From: Pseudomonas sp. CCI4.2
Lineage (GTDB): Bacteria > Pseudomonadota > Gammaproteobacteria > Pseudomonadales > Pseudomonadaceae
NCBI RefSeq assembly: GCF_034350045.1
Contig: NZ_CP133781.1
Location: 4,512,501-4,576,500, forward strand
Length of the DNA stretch: 64,000 nucleotides
Direction of reading: 5' to 3'
Shown: positions 56,363 to 64,000 of the stretch, in pieces
Numbering within the stretch: the stretch's first letter is position 1
Layout of the letters: each line of letters begins with the position of its first letter
Made by a program: the position numbers and the translations under genes
Notes under the pieces: generated by a model
The model's database searches: none
Seen by the model: only the letters and a program-made list of their open reading frames with translations
What the model was told of the DNA's origin: nothing

Positions 56363-57199
56363 TTATTCAGTGCAATTTGGATACACGCTGCAATCACGGC
56401 CATCAGGCATCTTGAAATTTTTAAATTGAGGTGGGGATAAGCACAGCTCCTCCATAGCACGGCCCCAATGTCCGTCGCACGGCTTCCAGCCGGCCACAGT
56501 TTTAAACCAATATTTCTTAAAATAAGGCTTTTCACTATCGGCCACTTTAAAACCCATGCTTATTGTTTTTCCACCTAATGTATCGCGACGAAGAATACCT
56601 CCCGCAGAATGCTTTAGGACCTCACCGTTACTATCAATAGCTCGGCATCTCAAAACTTTTATAATGTAGCGCTCAGGCCCCGCAGTCCTAAAAAACCACT
56701 GACATTCGCCATTATAAAGTGTGTTTTCTATACTGCCAGATTTCACGTTATCGACAGGGGCTCCGTCACGAAATGAGATGCCTGCGATATCTCCATCGAG
56801 GTCCCACCGGCCTGGCCCCCATCGACCCTCAACATCCAGCTTCAACCCATCCAATACCAACGGACAATTATTCTCCACTATCGCCAAAGGAATATTGAAA
56901 ACCGCCGTATATTGAGAATCCTGCACTTCGCTTATGAAGCGTTTCTTGTCTATGAGACGTCCATTTTTTCGACGCCGCGCAGTACACACCTCCCCAGTAG
57001 CCGGCACATAGTGGGCATCAGCTTGAAGTTTAAAATCGGCAGGCATTTCCGTTTTTAACGTAAACTGATCCTTACCCGTGTCGCTACAACCGCTTACAAG
57101 CAGGAGAGTACAAACACCTGCAACGTGCTTGAAGCGATTCTTAGCTTTATCTACAGTTATAAAAATTCCACGCTTTTTCAAAATATAGCCTCGTGCCAT
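56363..57199 (-). CDS. Lipoprotein, candidate immunity protein for the lipase effector
   Basis: From the ATG at 57199 the protein has 278 residues with a basic start, a hydrophobic stretch and lipobox LLVSGC near residue 38, so it is probably anchored in the outer or inner membrane facing the periplasm. The mature part has many cysteines (GEVCTARRR, NNCPLVLDG, GECQWFF, LRCRAID, WKPCDGHWG). No family is recognised. It ends 9 bp before the lipase start. Lipase effectors of T6SS usually act in the periplasm and are blocked by such lipoproteins; this role is inferred from position. Confidence 0.65.
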   Translation of the reverse strand: MARGYILKKRGIFITVDKAKNRFKHVAGVCTLLLVSGCSDTGKDQFTLKTEMPADFKLQADAHYVPATGEVCTARRRKNGRLIDKKRFISEVQDSQYTAVFNIPLAIVENNCPLVLDGLKLDVEGRWGPGRWDLDGDIAGISFRDGAPVDNVKSGSIENTLYNGECQWFFRTAGPERYIIKVLRCRAIDSNGEVLKHSAGGILRRDTLGGKTISMGFKVADSEKPYFKKYWFKTVAGWKPCDGHWGRAMEELCLSPPQFKNFKMPDGRDCSVYPNCTE

Positions 57200-57483
57200 G
57201 AAGCGCAGCCGTGAGAGTCTTTTGGAAGCGTTAACATATCCAAAATAATCACCGTCGGAAGTGCGCTTATTCCAAACGGAACGCTCAAACCATAGGAGTC
57301 CAGCAGGCTTTTCGGTTGGATGATGTACTTCAATATAACCTGCGAGCCACCATAGGGACATGGTCTATTACTTAAAGCATTTCCAAACCAAGCTAGCCCG
57401 CCAATACTCAAGGTCACCGGATTCAGAAATATACACAGCGCCACGATAAACGTCTGTATTTTCGTCAAACTAAACCACTCCAT
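57178..57483 (-). CDS. Small integral membrane protein of unknown function
   Basis: The 101-residue protein has two to three hydrophobic segments (IQTFIVALCIFLNPVTLSIG and the VPFGISALPTVIILDMLTLP region). It overlaps the start of the lipoprotein gene by 22 bp and follows the DUF4123 gene by 25 bp, so it belongs to the same unit. No family is recognised. It could be a second immunity component, but nothing in the sequence proves it. Confidence 0.6.
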   Translation of the reverse strand: MEWFSLTKIQTFIVALCIFLNPVTLSIGGLAWFGNALSNRPCPYGGSQVILKYIIQPKSLLDSYGLSVPFGISALPTVIILDMLTLPKDSHGCASWHEAIF

Positions 57484-57508
57484 TCGCCGTCATTAATCCT
57501 GACTAGCA

Positions 57509-58426
57509 TTACTGCAATTTCTCATCGCACCAATATTCCGCTTCTTTATAAAGCCGATCAAAATGCAACTGCGGCGCCTCGCCCTGTAGTGGGAGCCAGT
57601 CTTGAATAATCTTTCCTTTCTCTTCTTTGAGGCGTTGCGTTATTAAAAACAGCAACTTCTCCGGCGCAGCCCATCCCCACTGCTCTGCCATGTCTAGTTG
57701 TATATCTAACCAATCACTGACAGGCATGCTTTGTTCCAGTTCGTATGTCTCTAGAGCATGTTTCCCACGAAGATAGAGTTCAATATTGTGACGCAGGACT
57801 GCCCTCAAACTCTTTGCCGGCACCGGAACCGTCAGCCAAGCCGGATTTGCCGGCACCGGGTAGATACCAGGACTCGGATTTTCCTCCGCAGCCCAGTCCT
57901 GTCCATTCCAATAGCAAAGGCCAGCGATTGGTCCGAGGTATTGGGGCAGTGATTCAAGTTCAAGATGGTTCAATGCCCGCGCGATCACGCGGTTGTCGTG
58001 GAATCGGTACAGCGATTGCTCAGGCCGTTGGCCGATGATAATGCGTGCGCGCCAATGGTCGGCCATGGCCGCAATCTGGTCGCCTTTGCAGCTGACCAGC
58101 CAGCCCCAGTTGCACTCGGGGGTTGCGAGCAATGAAGTGAGCAGCGGCCTAATTGTGCTGCTGATTTTGAAGATGAACGGTCCTGCCGCCATGCTGCTTA
58201 TGGGTGTTTGACTGTAGACATTAATGTGCTCTGGTGTGGGTTGCTGGGTCAGTAGCGCTTGGAGATTTTCCTGTTCACCATCTGAGTTAAGAATCAAATA
58301 CGTCGGGCGCGCGAGTCGAGTCTGCTCGGAGATCCATTGATTGGGGAACGAGAGTTTTAAAAGGTTATTTTGTTGGTCCCCCGTTAAATTTGTGGCGTTT
58401 TTTTGGGTATCGGCCAGATAAGACAT
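57509..58426 (-). CDS. DUF4123 domain protein, T6SS effector adaptor
   Basis: The 305-residue protein starts after AAGGAG at 58426. Its middle carries the DUF4123 pattern: RPTYLILNSDGEQENLQALL near residue 40, AGPFIFKI near residue 81, then the LLATPECNWGWLVSC and WRARIIIGQRPEQSLYRFHDNRV stretches (R/K-F-x-D). DUF4123 adaptors load effectors onto VgrG spikes. No VgrG gene is in the window, so this is an orphan effector module served by spikes elsewhere. Confidence 0.78.
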   Translation of the reverse strand: MSYLADTQKNATNLTGDQQNNLLKLSFPNQWISEQTRLARPTYLILNSDGEQENLQALLTQQPTPEHINVYSQTPISSMAAGPFIFKISSTIRPLLTSLLATPECNWGWLVSCKGDQIAAMADHWRARIIIGQRPEQSLYRFHDNRVIARALNHLELESLPQYLGPIAGLCYWNGQDWAAEENPSPGIYPVPANPAWLTVPVPAKSLRAVLRHNIELYLRGKHALETYELEQSMPVSDWLDIQLDMAEQWGWAAPEKLLFLITQRLKEEKGKIIQDWLPLQGEAPQLHFDRLYKEAEYWCDEKLQ

Positions 58427-58566
58427 TCGTCACTCCTTGTTTCAACGTAAGGACTGACTCTGGGCGATGACGCCAAAAAAAATGCCATACAATTCAATGT
58501 TGCGTGTAGGAAACTTCTTTAAATTCAGCGAAAACCTAGATTCAGGTCCACCGATCCATTGTAATA

Positions 58567-58626
58567 GCCCGCTTGCCAGCGATTGGGACCGCTTCGCGCT
58601 CCATCGCAAACACGTTCACTCCTACC
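58567..58626. repeat. REP-like element between the T6SS module and the kinase gene
   Basis: GCGATTGGGACCGCTTCGCG and CCATCGCAAACACGTTCAC with CTCCTACCC form a degenerate version of the REP type at 24679-24765. The rest of the gap 58427-58627 has no gene. Confidence 0.45.
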
Positions 58627-58627
58627 C

Positions 58628-59587
58628 TTACGAATCAATACGTAATGGCATGGGCATCACGCTTTTGGGGATCAACGCCCCAGGATGTTGAATCACTAGG
58701 CTGGCCAGCCGATGCCCGGCCTGCGCGGCTTGTTCCGGGCTGCCGCCTTTGAGCCGTTGGGCCAAATACGCGGCGCTGAATGAATCGCCGGCTGCGGTGG
58801 TGTCTACTACCCGAGTCACTCGGTGCGCCGGGATTTCGAAGCGTTCGCCCTGGCATTCCACCAAGCAGCTGTTGGCCCCGCGCTTGACCACTACTTCGCT
58901 AATGCTTAAGTCCCGATACACCGACAGCAGTTGTTCCGAGTCGGTATAGCCGAACAAGGCGTGTTCGTCGTCTTCGGTCAATAATGCCAGGTCGACGTGG
59001 GGCAGTACCGCCCGATAGGCCTCGCGAGCCTGTTCGACGCTGGCCCAGAGTCGCGGCCGGTAGTTGTTGTCAAACGCTACTCGGGCGCCCCGAGCGCGGG
59101 CGTCGATCAACACCGACAGCAACCGCGCCCGGCCTTGTTCGCCCAATACCGCCAGGGTGATGCCGCTGAAATACAGCACGTCGTATTCCACAAGCGCCGC
59201 CAGAATCGGCTCGGCGGCCGGCGTGGTAAAACAATCGCGTACGGCTGCTTCATTGCGCCAGTACAAAAACCGTCGCTCGCCGTTGGCATCGGTCTGGATG
59301 CAATACAGCCCTGGCAAACGTCCCGGCAGACGTTGCACCCGGCTCAGGCCGATCTGTTCGTCAGCCCACACCTGGCACATTGCATCGCTGAAGCTGTCGT
59401 CGCCCAGCGCGGTGACGTAATCCACCTGGGACGTGCCGCCAAGCATGCGCGCCATGTACACCGCGGTGTTCAAGGTGTCGCCGCCGAAACTTTGTTGCAG
59501 CGTGCCGTTGGCGTGCTGTTGCAGTTCGATCATGCATTCGCCGATCAAGGCGATGCGGGGGTGATGGTGACTGATCAATTCGCTCAT
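58628..59587 (-). CDS. PfkB family sugar kinase (2-dehydro-3-deoxygluconokinase-like)
   Basis: The 319-residue protein is a ribokinase-fold kinase. The first signature is QQSFGGDTLNTAVYMARML near residue 32, and the second is VVDTTAAGDSFSAAYLAQRL near residue 250 with the catalytic Asp. GLYCIQTDANGERRFLYWR matches KdgK-type kinases of 2-keto-3-deoxygluconate. It starts 21 bp after the upstream PLP-enzyme gene. The neighbours suggest phosphorylation of an acid sugar or a product of amino acid breakdown, but the substrate is not certain. Confidence 0.82.
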   Translation of the reverse strand: MSELISHHHPRIALIGECMIELQQHANGTLQQSFGGDTLNTAVYMARMLGGTSQVDYVTALGDDSFSDAMCQVWADEQIGLSRVQRLPGRLPGLYCIQTDANGERRFLYWRNEAAVRDCFTTPAAEPILAALVEYDVLYFSGITLAVLGEQGRARLLSVLIDARARGARVAFDNNYRPRLWASVEQAREAYRAVLPHVDLALLTEDDEHALFGYTDSEQLLSVYRDLSISEVVVKRGANSCLVECQGERFEIPAHRVTRVVDTTAAGDSFSAAYLAQRLKGGSPEQAAQAGHRLASLVIQHPGALIPKSVMPMPLRIDS

Positions 59588-59608
59588 CAGACGTGCAGGC
59601 TCCTGGGT

Positions 59609-60835
59609 CTAGAAACAGGTGTGCAGGGTTTCGATAACCTGCAGGTTTTCATCCACCAGGCAGCCCGAACGCCATTTATCAAAGGTCAGGCAGGGGTGTG
59701 AGGTGCCAAACGAAATGATGTCGCCAATCTTCAGTTCGCAACCCGGCGCGACGGTCATGAATGCATGCTGATCCATCACTGCGGTCACGCTGCAAGCGCT
59801 GACGTCATCACCCTGCGCAGGCACGACCCCGGCGCGATAACGCCGTAAAGGGTTAGGTAACCCAGCGTCGTAAGCCACGTCGCGTTTGCCCATGGCGATC
59901 ACGGCAAACCCCGGCTCCGGCATGGACTGCACGTGGGCCCAGACTTCCAGTGCCGGGCGTAATGCCTCGCTCAGTTCGCTACGGCGATCCAGCACGCAGC
60001 ATTGGGCGTCTTTATAGATGCCGTGGTCATGCACCACGTAACTGCCGGGACGCAGCACGCTGAGAAATCGTTCGCGAACCGCTTGGGCGTCGAAGGCTTC
60101 GGCGATAAGGTCATACCACGCTGAGCCGGATGCGGTGACGATGGGCCGAGTCAACGCAAACGCGCTTTTGTCCTGCAACTCAACCGCCAAGCGCACCAAG
60201 GACGCGGCAAAGGCTTTGATGCCGGCAATGGCCTGGTCACCATGAATCACGCCTTCGTAGCCTTCGATTCCGGTCAACGCCAGCGCCGGTTGGGCGGCGA
60301 TGGATTCAGCCAACGCCAACACTTCTTGCTCGGTGCGGCAGCCACAACGGCCGCCGGGCACGCCGTATTCGATCATTACGTTCAGGCGCAGGCCGCGTCC
60401 GCCGAAGTATTCGCCCAACGCTGCAACATTGTCTGGGTGATCGACCATGCAGTGGAAATCAAACATCGAGTCATCGAGCAAATCCGCGATCAACGCCATG
60501 TTCGGCGTCCCGACCAGTTGATTCGCCATCAACACCCGGCGCACGCCATGCGCATAAGCGGCGCGGGTCTGCACGGCGGTGGCCAAGGTGATGCCCCAAG
60601 CGCCCTCGTCCAGTTGCCGGCGAAACAACGCCGGAACCATGCTGGTTTTGCCGTGAGGCGCCAACTCGGCGCCGCTGTTGCTGACGAAGGCTTGCATCCA
60701 GCGAATGTTATGGTCCAACGCCTGCTGATGAATCACCAACGCGGGCAGGCTGACGTCGCAAACCAGGCTATCGCCCGGCGCAGCAGCACCCTTTTGCACT
60801 GGGGTAGCGTTCAATTCGGCCGTTGCAAAACTCAT
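59609..60835 (-). CDS. PLP-dependent D-amino-acid deaminase/aldolase family protein (DSD1-like)
   Basis: The 408-residue protein has an alanine-racemase-like barrel with PLP-Lys in ELAPHGKTSMVPALFRRQL near residue 53 and a C-terminal D-serine dehydratase-like domain (GDIISFGTSHPCLTFDKWR with His/Cys metal ligands). Relatives are D-threonine aldolase, D-serine dehydratase and D-threo-hydroxyaspartate dehydratase. GGAG lies 7 bp before the ATG at 60835. It probably frees a keto acid from a D-amino acid, with the RidA gene nearby to clear the enamine intermediate. Confidence 0.8.
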   Translation of the reverse strand: MSFATAELNATPVQKGAAAPGDSLVCDVSLPALVIHQQALDHNIRWMQAFVSNSGAELAPHGKTSMVPALFRRQLDEGAWGITLATAVQTRAAYAHGVRRVLMANQLVGTPNMALIADLLDDSMFDFHCMVDHPDNVAALGEYFGGRGLRLNVMIEYGVPGGRCGCRTEQEVLALAESIAAQPALALTGIEGYEGVIHGDQAIAGIKAFAASLVRLAVELQDKSAFALTRPIVTASGSAWYDLIAEAFDAQAVRERFLSVLRPGSYVVHDHGIYKDAQCCVLDRRSELSEALRPALEVWAHVQSMPEPGFAVIAMGKRDVAYDAGLPNPLRRYRAGVVPAQGDDVSACSVTAVMDQHAFMTVAPGCELKIGDIISFGTSHPCLTFDKWRSGCLVDENLQVIETLHTCF

Positions 60836-60869
60836 GACTGTTCTCCTGATCAGCGCGACGCGGGCCGCG

Positions 60870-61634
60870 CTATTCGTTGACTCGGCGCGCAAGACCGTTG
60901 GCGCTGTCGATCAGCACCCTACGGTAATCGCTGTAATTGTTTTTGGCATCCGCACGCGGGGCGACGATGCACAAGGTAGCGACGCAGATGCCCCGCTCGT
61001 CCTTGACCGGCGCGGCGAAGCAATGGGTGAAGGTGTCGGCCACGCTGTCGAAGGAAAAAAAACCGTCTTCACCCGCCTGACGAATTTCCCGCAGAAAGGT
61101 GTCCATGGGCAGCAACTCTCCGCTAGGCAGCACGTAATCATCGGGGTCAATAAGGTCGCTGATCTCCTGGTCGCTCAAGTGATTGAGCAACAGGCGCCCG
61201 GACGCCGTCCAGGGAATCGGCGCGTTTTCGCCGATGTCTGAGGAAATACGAAAATGCCGCTCGCCTTCTTTCATCAACGCCACGGTGTATTTACGCCCGT
61301 TGAGCAAGCACATTTGCGCCGTCTCACGGGTTTGGCTGACGATCTCGGCCAGTGACGTCTCCGCTTCACGGGTGAAGTCGAAATGCCGCAAATGCGCTTG
61401 GCCGAGAAAGTACAGCTGACGGCCAAGGTAGACATGCCCGTCCTTGCCCACGGTCTCCAGAATCCGCCGTTCAAGCAGCGAGCTGACCAGTTCATAAACC
61501 GTCGATTTTGGGCTGCTAATACCGGTTGCGATTTCATTCGGGCGCAACGGCGTGCCTTTCTCTTTGAGAAAGTCGAGGATATCGAACGCTCGATCCAGCC
61601 CTCTGGCCCGACGTTTGATGGTGTCTTCGGTCAT
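60870..61634 (-). CDS. IclR-family transcriptional regulator
   Basis: The 254-residue protein has an N-terminal winged HTH at residues 10-70 (RAFDILDFLKEKGTPLRPNEIA and SSPKSTVYELVSSLLERRIL) and the IclR effector domain after it (TASGRLLLNHLSDQEI, FSFDSVADTFTHCFAAPVKDERG). It begins with MTEDTIKRRARGL at 61634; a longer start at 61673 adds 13 residues without homology. It is first in a unit with the PLP enzyme and the kinase and probably controls the cluster. Confidence 0.87.
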   Translation of the reverse strand: MTEDTIKRRARGLDRAFDILDFLKEKGTPLRPNEIATGISSPKSTVYELVSSLLERRILETVGKDGHVYLGRQLYFLGQAHLRHFDFTREAETSLAEIVSQTRETAQMCLLNGRKYTVALMKEGERHFRISSDIGENAPIPWTASGRLLLNHLSDQEISDLIDPDDYVLPSGELLPMDTFLREIRQAGEDGFFSFDSVADTFTHCFAAPVKDERGICVATLCIVAPRADAKNNYSDYRRVLIDSANGLARRVNE

Positions 61635-61736
61635 TGTGCGTACTACCCAATAAGCGGTCGGTAAGAATGCCAAGCAGTTTAACGCTGCCCACTGATTGTT
61701 CCCACGCTCGCGCAGGAACGATCAGCGCGCAGGGTG

Positions 61737-62129
61737 TCAGGCCGTTGGCTTCTTGTACGCCACGCAGTCAATTTCGACTTTGCAATCCACCATCATGTTG
61801 GCCTGGACACAGGCGCGGGCTGGCGCGTGTTCGCTGGCGAAATACTCCGAGAACACTTTGTTGAAACTCCAGAAATCCCGTGGGTCTTCGAGCCAGACGC
61901 CGGTACGTACCACGTCTTCCAGGCCATAGCCGGCTTCGGTGAGAATGGCAATCAGGTTCTTCATGGTCTGATGGGTCTGTTCAACGATCCCTCCATTGAT
62001 GATCTCGCCGTTTTGCGCAGGCACTTGGCCGGACACGTACAGCCAGCCATCGGCTTCAACTGCACGGGCGAAAGGACGGGGCTGGCCACCGCCGGCAGTG
62101 TTGCCGGTGCCATAACGAGTAATGCTCAT
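61737..62129 (-). CDS. RidA family enamine/imine deaminase
   Basis: The 130-residue protein is a RidA/YjgF domain: GWLYVSGQVPAQNGEI near residue 28, EQTHQTMKNLIAILTEAGYGLEDVV near residue 50, and the active-site Arg in PARACVQANMMVDCKVEIDCVA. RidA hydrolyses reactive 2-aminoacrylate-type enamines released by PLP enzymes, which fits the D-amino-acid enzyme in this cluster. It lies between the IclR gene and the ABC transporter genes. Confidence 0.88.
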   Translation of the reverse strand: MSITRYGTGNTAGGGQPRPFARAVEADGWLYVSGQVPAQNGEIINGGIVEQTHQTMKNLIAILTEAGYGLEDVVRTGVWLEDPRDFWSFNKVFSEYFASEHAPARACVQANMMVDCKVEIDCVAYKKPTA

Positions 62130-62179
62130 GAACGTCTCCTGCTGTTTTATCTAAAAGAGTAATGCGGTGTGTTGAACGA

Positions 62180-62968
62180 CTAAAAACGGATGTTCTTAAG
62201 GAACTCACTCAAGCGCGCCGACTTGGGTTGTTCGAATAATGCTTTGGGCGGGCCCTGTTCTTCGATGCGGCCTTGATTCATGAAGACAATCTGGTCCGAC
62301 ACTTCGTACGCGAACCGCATTTCATGGGTGACCAGCAACATGGTCATGCCCTCCTCGGCCAGGCCCTTGATCACACTCAGCACTTCGCCGACCAGTTCTG
62401 GATCGAGTGCCGAGGTGACTTCATCAAACAGCATCAGGCTCGGGTTCATCGCAATCGCTCGGGCAATCGCCACGCGCTGTTGCTGACCGCCTGACAGTTG
62501 CCCCGGAAAGTGATTGCGCCGATCCAGCAGGCCCACCCGTTCCAGCCACTTTTCGGCCAGTGCCACCGCTTCGTCCTTGGGCAGTTTTTTCACTTTGAGC
62601 AAGCCCAGGGTGACGTTCTGCAAGGCGCTGAGGTGCGGGAACAGGTTGAATTGCTGGAACGCCATACCGGTCATGGACCGATGCTGGGCAATGACTTTTT
62701 CGGCATGGCGGACACGTTTTCCATCGACATCGCTGTAGCCGATGTCCTGGCCATCGAGACGGATACGGCCGCCTTGAAACTCTTCGAGCAAATTGACGCA
62801 GCGCAGCAAGGTGGTTTTGCCCGAACCACTTGAGCCAATCAGGGTCACGACGTTGCCGCGCTGCATGTGCAGGTCAACGCCTTTGAGCACCTCGACCGCG
62901 CCATAGGATTTATGCAGCCCCTCGATGCTCAGCAACGCTGGGGCAGTAGCAGTGTGTGTCGCTGTCAT
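62180..62968 (-). CDS. Polar amino acid ABC transporter ATP-binding protein
   Basis: The 262-residue ATPase has Walker A GSSGSGKTT near residue 43, the Q-loop in MAFQQFNLFPHLSALQNV, signature LSGGQQQRVAIARAIA and Walker B LMLFDEVTSALDPELVGEV, the GlnQ/HisP type. Its ATG overlaps the permease stop (ATGA), so it follows in the same transcript. It drives uptake of an amino acid, probably the substrate of the PLP enzyme. Confidence 0.9.
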   Translation of the reverse strand: MTATHTATAPALLSIEGLHKSYGAVEVLKGVDLHMQRGNVVTLIGSSGSGKTTLLRCVNLLEEFQGGRIRLDGQDIGYSDVDGKRVRHAEKVIAQHRSMTGMAFQQFNLFPHLSALQNVTLGLLKVKKLPKDEAVALAEKWLERVGLLDRRNHFPGQLSGGQQQRVAIARAIAMNPSLMLFDEVTSALDPELVGEVLSVIKGLAEEGMTMLLVTHEMRFAYEVSDQIVFMNQGRIEEQGPPKALFEQPKSARLSEFLKNIRF

Positions 62969-63627
62969 GGCAAGGCCACCCGTTTTTCAATTTGCCGTCC
63001 AAGAAGCTCGATGGCGTAGTTGATGATGAAAAAAAGAAATCCGGCGAACAGGTAAAACTCCAGCGTCATGAACGTTCGGGCGATGACCTGTTGGGTGCTG
63101 AGGAGCAGTTCAGCAACACCAATCACCGACAACAGGGTCGAGGCCTTGACGATCTCGGTGGAGGAATTCACCCACGTCGGCAAAATCTGCCGAAGCGCCT
63201 GAGGCAGCAACACATAAGCCAGTGACTGCTTAAAGGTCAGGCCAATGGCCTTGCCCGCTTCAAGTTGCCCGCGAGGAATCGCTTGCAAGGCGCCGCGCAC
63301 GATTTCCGCGACGTGGGAACCACAAAATAACGTCAGTCCCAGCGCACCGGCTTGAAATGCGCTGACCTGCCAGCCCAACGCCGGGGCCATATAAAAGCAG
63401 GCCAACACCAGCACAAACACCGGAGTGCCGCGAATCAGATCGACATAGAGCCGAAACGGCAGGCGACTCCAGAGCTTGCCGTAGGTCAGCACCAACCCGG
63501 CAAACAGGCCGATCACCGTGCCGCAGATAATCGCAATGACCGAACATTGAATGGTGGTCAAAAAACCCGCCAATAACGCTTCCCGGGCGATCCACAGTTC
63601 TTGCAGCCAGCTATGAGCTTCGTACAT
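62965..63627 (-). CDS. Polar amino acid ABC transporter permease
   Basis: The 220-residue permease has about five membrane segments and the EAA loop RGALQAIPRGQLEAGKAIGLTFKQ near residue 112. AGGAGG lies before the ATG at 63627. It is a HisM/GlnP-type inner-membrane subunit, paired with the second permease upstream. Confidence 0.9.
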   Translation of the reverse strand: MYEAHSWLQELWIAREALLAGFLTTIQCSVIAIICGTVIGLFAGLVLTYGKLWSRLPFRLYVDLIRGTPVFVLVLACFYMAPALGWQVSAFQAGALGLTLFCGSHVAEIVRGALQAIPRGQLEAGKAIGLTFKQSLAYVLLPQALRQILPTWVNSSTEIVKASTLLSVIGVAELLLSTQQVIARTFMTLEFYLFAGFLFFIINYAIELLGRQIEKRVALP

Positions 63628-63637
63628 ACCAGACCTC

Positions 63638-64000
63638 CTAGCGACGGATCGCCAAGCGTTGCTCTAAGTAGCGCAAGACCATGGCGATGAGGTAACAGGC
63701 CGCCACGTACAACGCCGTAGTCACCATCCAGGTTTCGATGACCCGATAGCTTTCAACGTTGATCTTGCGGGCGTAGTAGGTCAGCTCCGGCACGGCAATC
63801 GCCGCCGCCAACGAGGTGTCCTTGAACAACGAGATGAAGTTGTTCGACAGCGCCGGCAACACGTTGCGCAGCATCACCGGGATGATCACGTAAGCGCGCA
63901 CTTGCCATTCGCTCAGGCCAATTGCCAGCCCGGCTTCGCGCTGGCCCTTATGAATACTTAACAGCCCCGCACGAAACACTTCGGTCAAATACGCCCCGGC
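63638..64000 (-). CDS. Polar amino acid ABC transporter permease, second subunit (cut by window edge)
   Basis: The frame is open to the right edge, so the N-terminus is outside the window. The visible 120 residues include GAYLTEVFRAGLLSIHKGQREAGLAIGLS, the EAA loop of this family, and two membrane segments ending in LRYLEQRLAIRR. It ends 10 bp before the next permease gene. The binding protein gene is probably further right. Confidence 0.88.
   Translation of the reverse strand, partial: AGAYLTEVFRAGLLSIHKGQREAGLAIGLSEWQVRAYVIIPVMLRNVLPALSNNFISLFKDTSLAAAIAVPELTYYARKINVESYRVIETWMVTTALYVAACYLIAMVLRYLEQRLAIRR

Overview
The window is chromosomal DNA of a Pseudomonas, most probably of the P. fluorescens group. 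The evidence is the gacA-uvrC-pgsA-tRNA-Gly block with a TTG-started gacA, the kdpFABCD order, the many short inverted repeats of Pseudomonas REP type (cores such as GAATTCATTCGGGAA and GTAGGAGC), and Anr and sigma-54 control signals of Pseudomonas form.

Layout. Positions 1-5450 hold the high-affinity potassium system kdpFABC and the start of kdpD, on the minus strand. Positions 5490-7850 hold a deacetylase lipoprotein and the tRNA hydroxylase gene trhP. Positions 8070-23250 form an anaerobic-lifestyle region: class III ribonucleotide reductase (nrdD, a separate small gene carrying the glycyl-radical motif, and nrdG), the oxygen-independent ubiquinone genes ubiUVT, nnrS, an MFS transporter, a GltD-like ferredoxin/flavin oxidoreductase broken by one TAG, a NifJ-type pyruvate:flavodoxin/ferredoxin oxidoreductase, and a MaoC-phosphotransacetylase fusion. 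Three Anr/Dnr-type boxes lie in the intergenic gaps of this region. Taken together the genes suggest DNA precursor synthesis, quinone synthesis, NO tolerance and pyruvate-to-acetyl-phosphate energy conservation without oxygen.

Positions 23350-25500 carry a sigma-54 promoter, an ssuD-like sulfonate monooxygenase and the remnant of an acyl-CoA-dehydrogenase-like gene. Positions 25700-31600 are a decayed accessory patch: a gene with an in-frame TGA, a small membrane-anchored gene and its truncated tandem copy, a mannitol-type regulator whose end runs into that copy, a polyol binding protein and a polyol dehydrogenase without the transporter permeases or ATPase, and a RES-domain scrap. Positions 31600-38260 contain an amidohydrolase, tRNA-Gly, pgsA, uvrC, gacA, two small HTH proteins, a GNAT acetyltransferase and a nitrilase-family hydrolase.

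Positions 38440-40010 hold a DAHP synthase gene with a leader peptide rich in Tyr and Phe codons and an intrinsic terminator, i.e. transcription attenuation of aromatic amino acid synthesis. Then come a parvulin, the yejABEF peptide importer (40690-46236), a sigma-54-dependent hydroxybutyrate operon (regulator, GntP permease, 3-hydroxybutyrate dehydrogenase, acetoacetate-CoA ligase; 46370-52206), a PilU-like ATPase and a second parvulin. Positions 54200-58430 are a probable type VI secretion lipase module (DUF4123 adaptor, two candidate immunity proteins, lipase effector). The right end (58628-64000) is a catabolic cluster with a PfkB kinase, a PLP D-amino-acid enzyme, an IclR regulator, RidA and a polar amino acid ABC transporter cut by the window edge.
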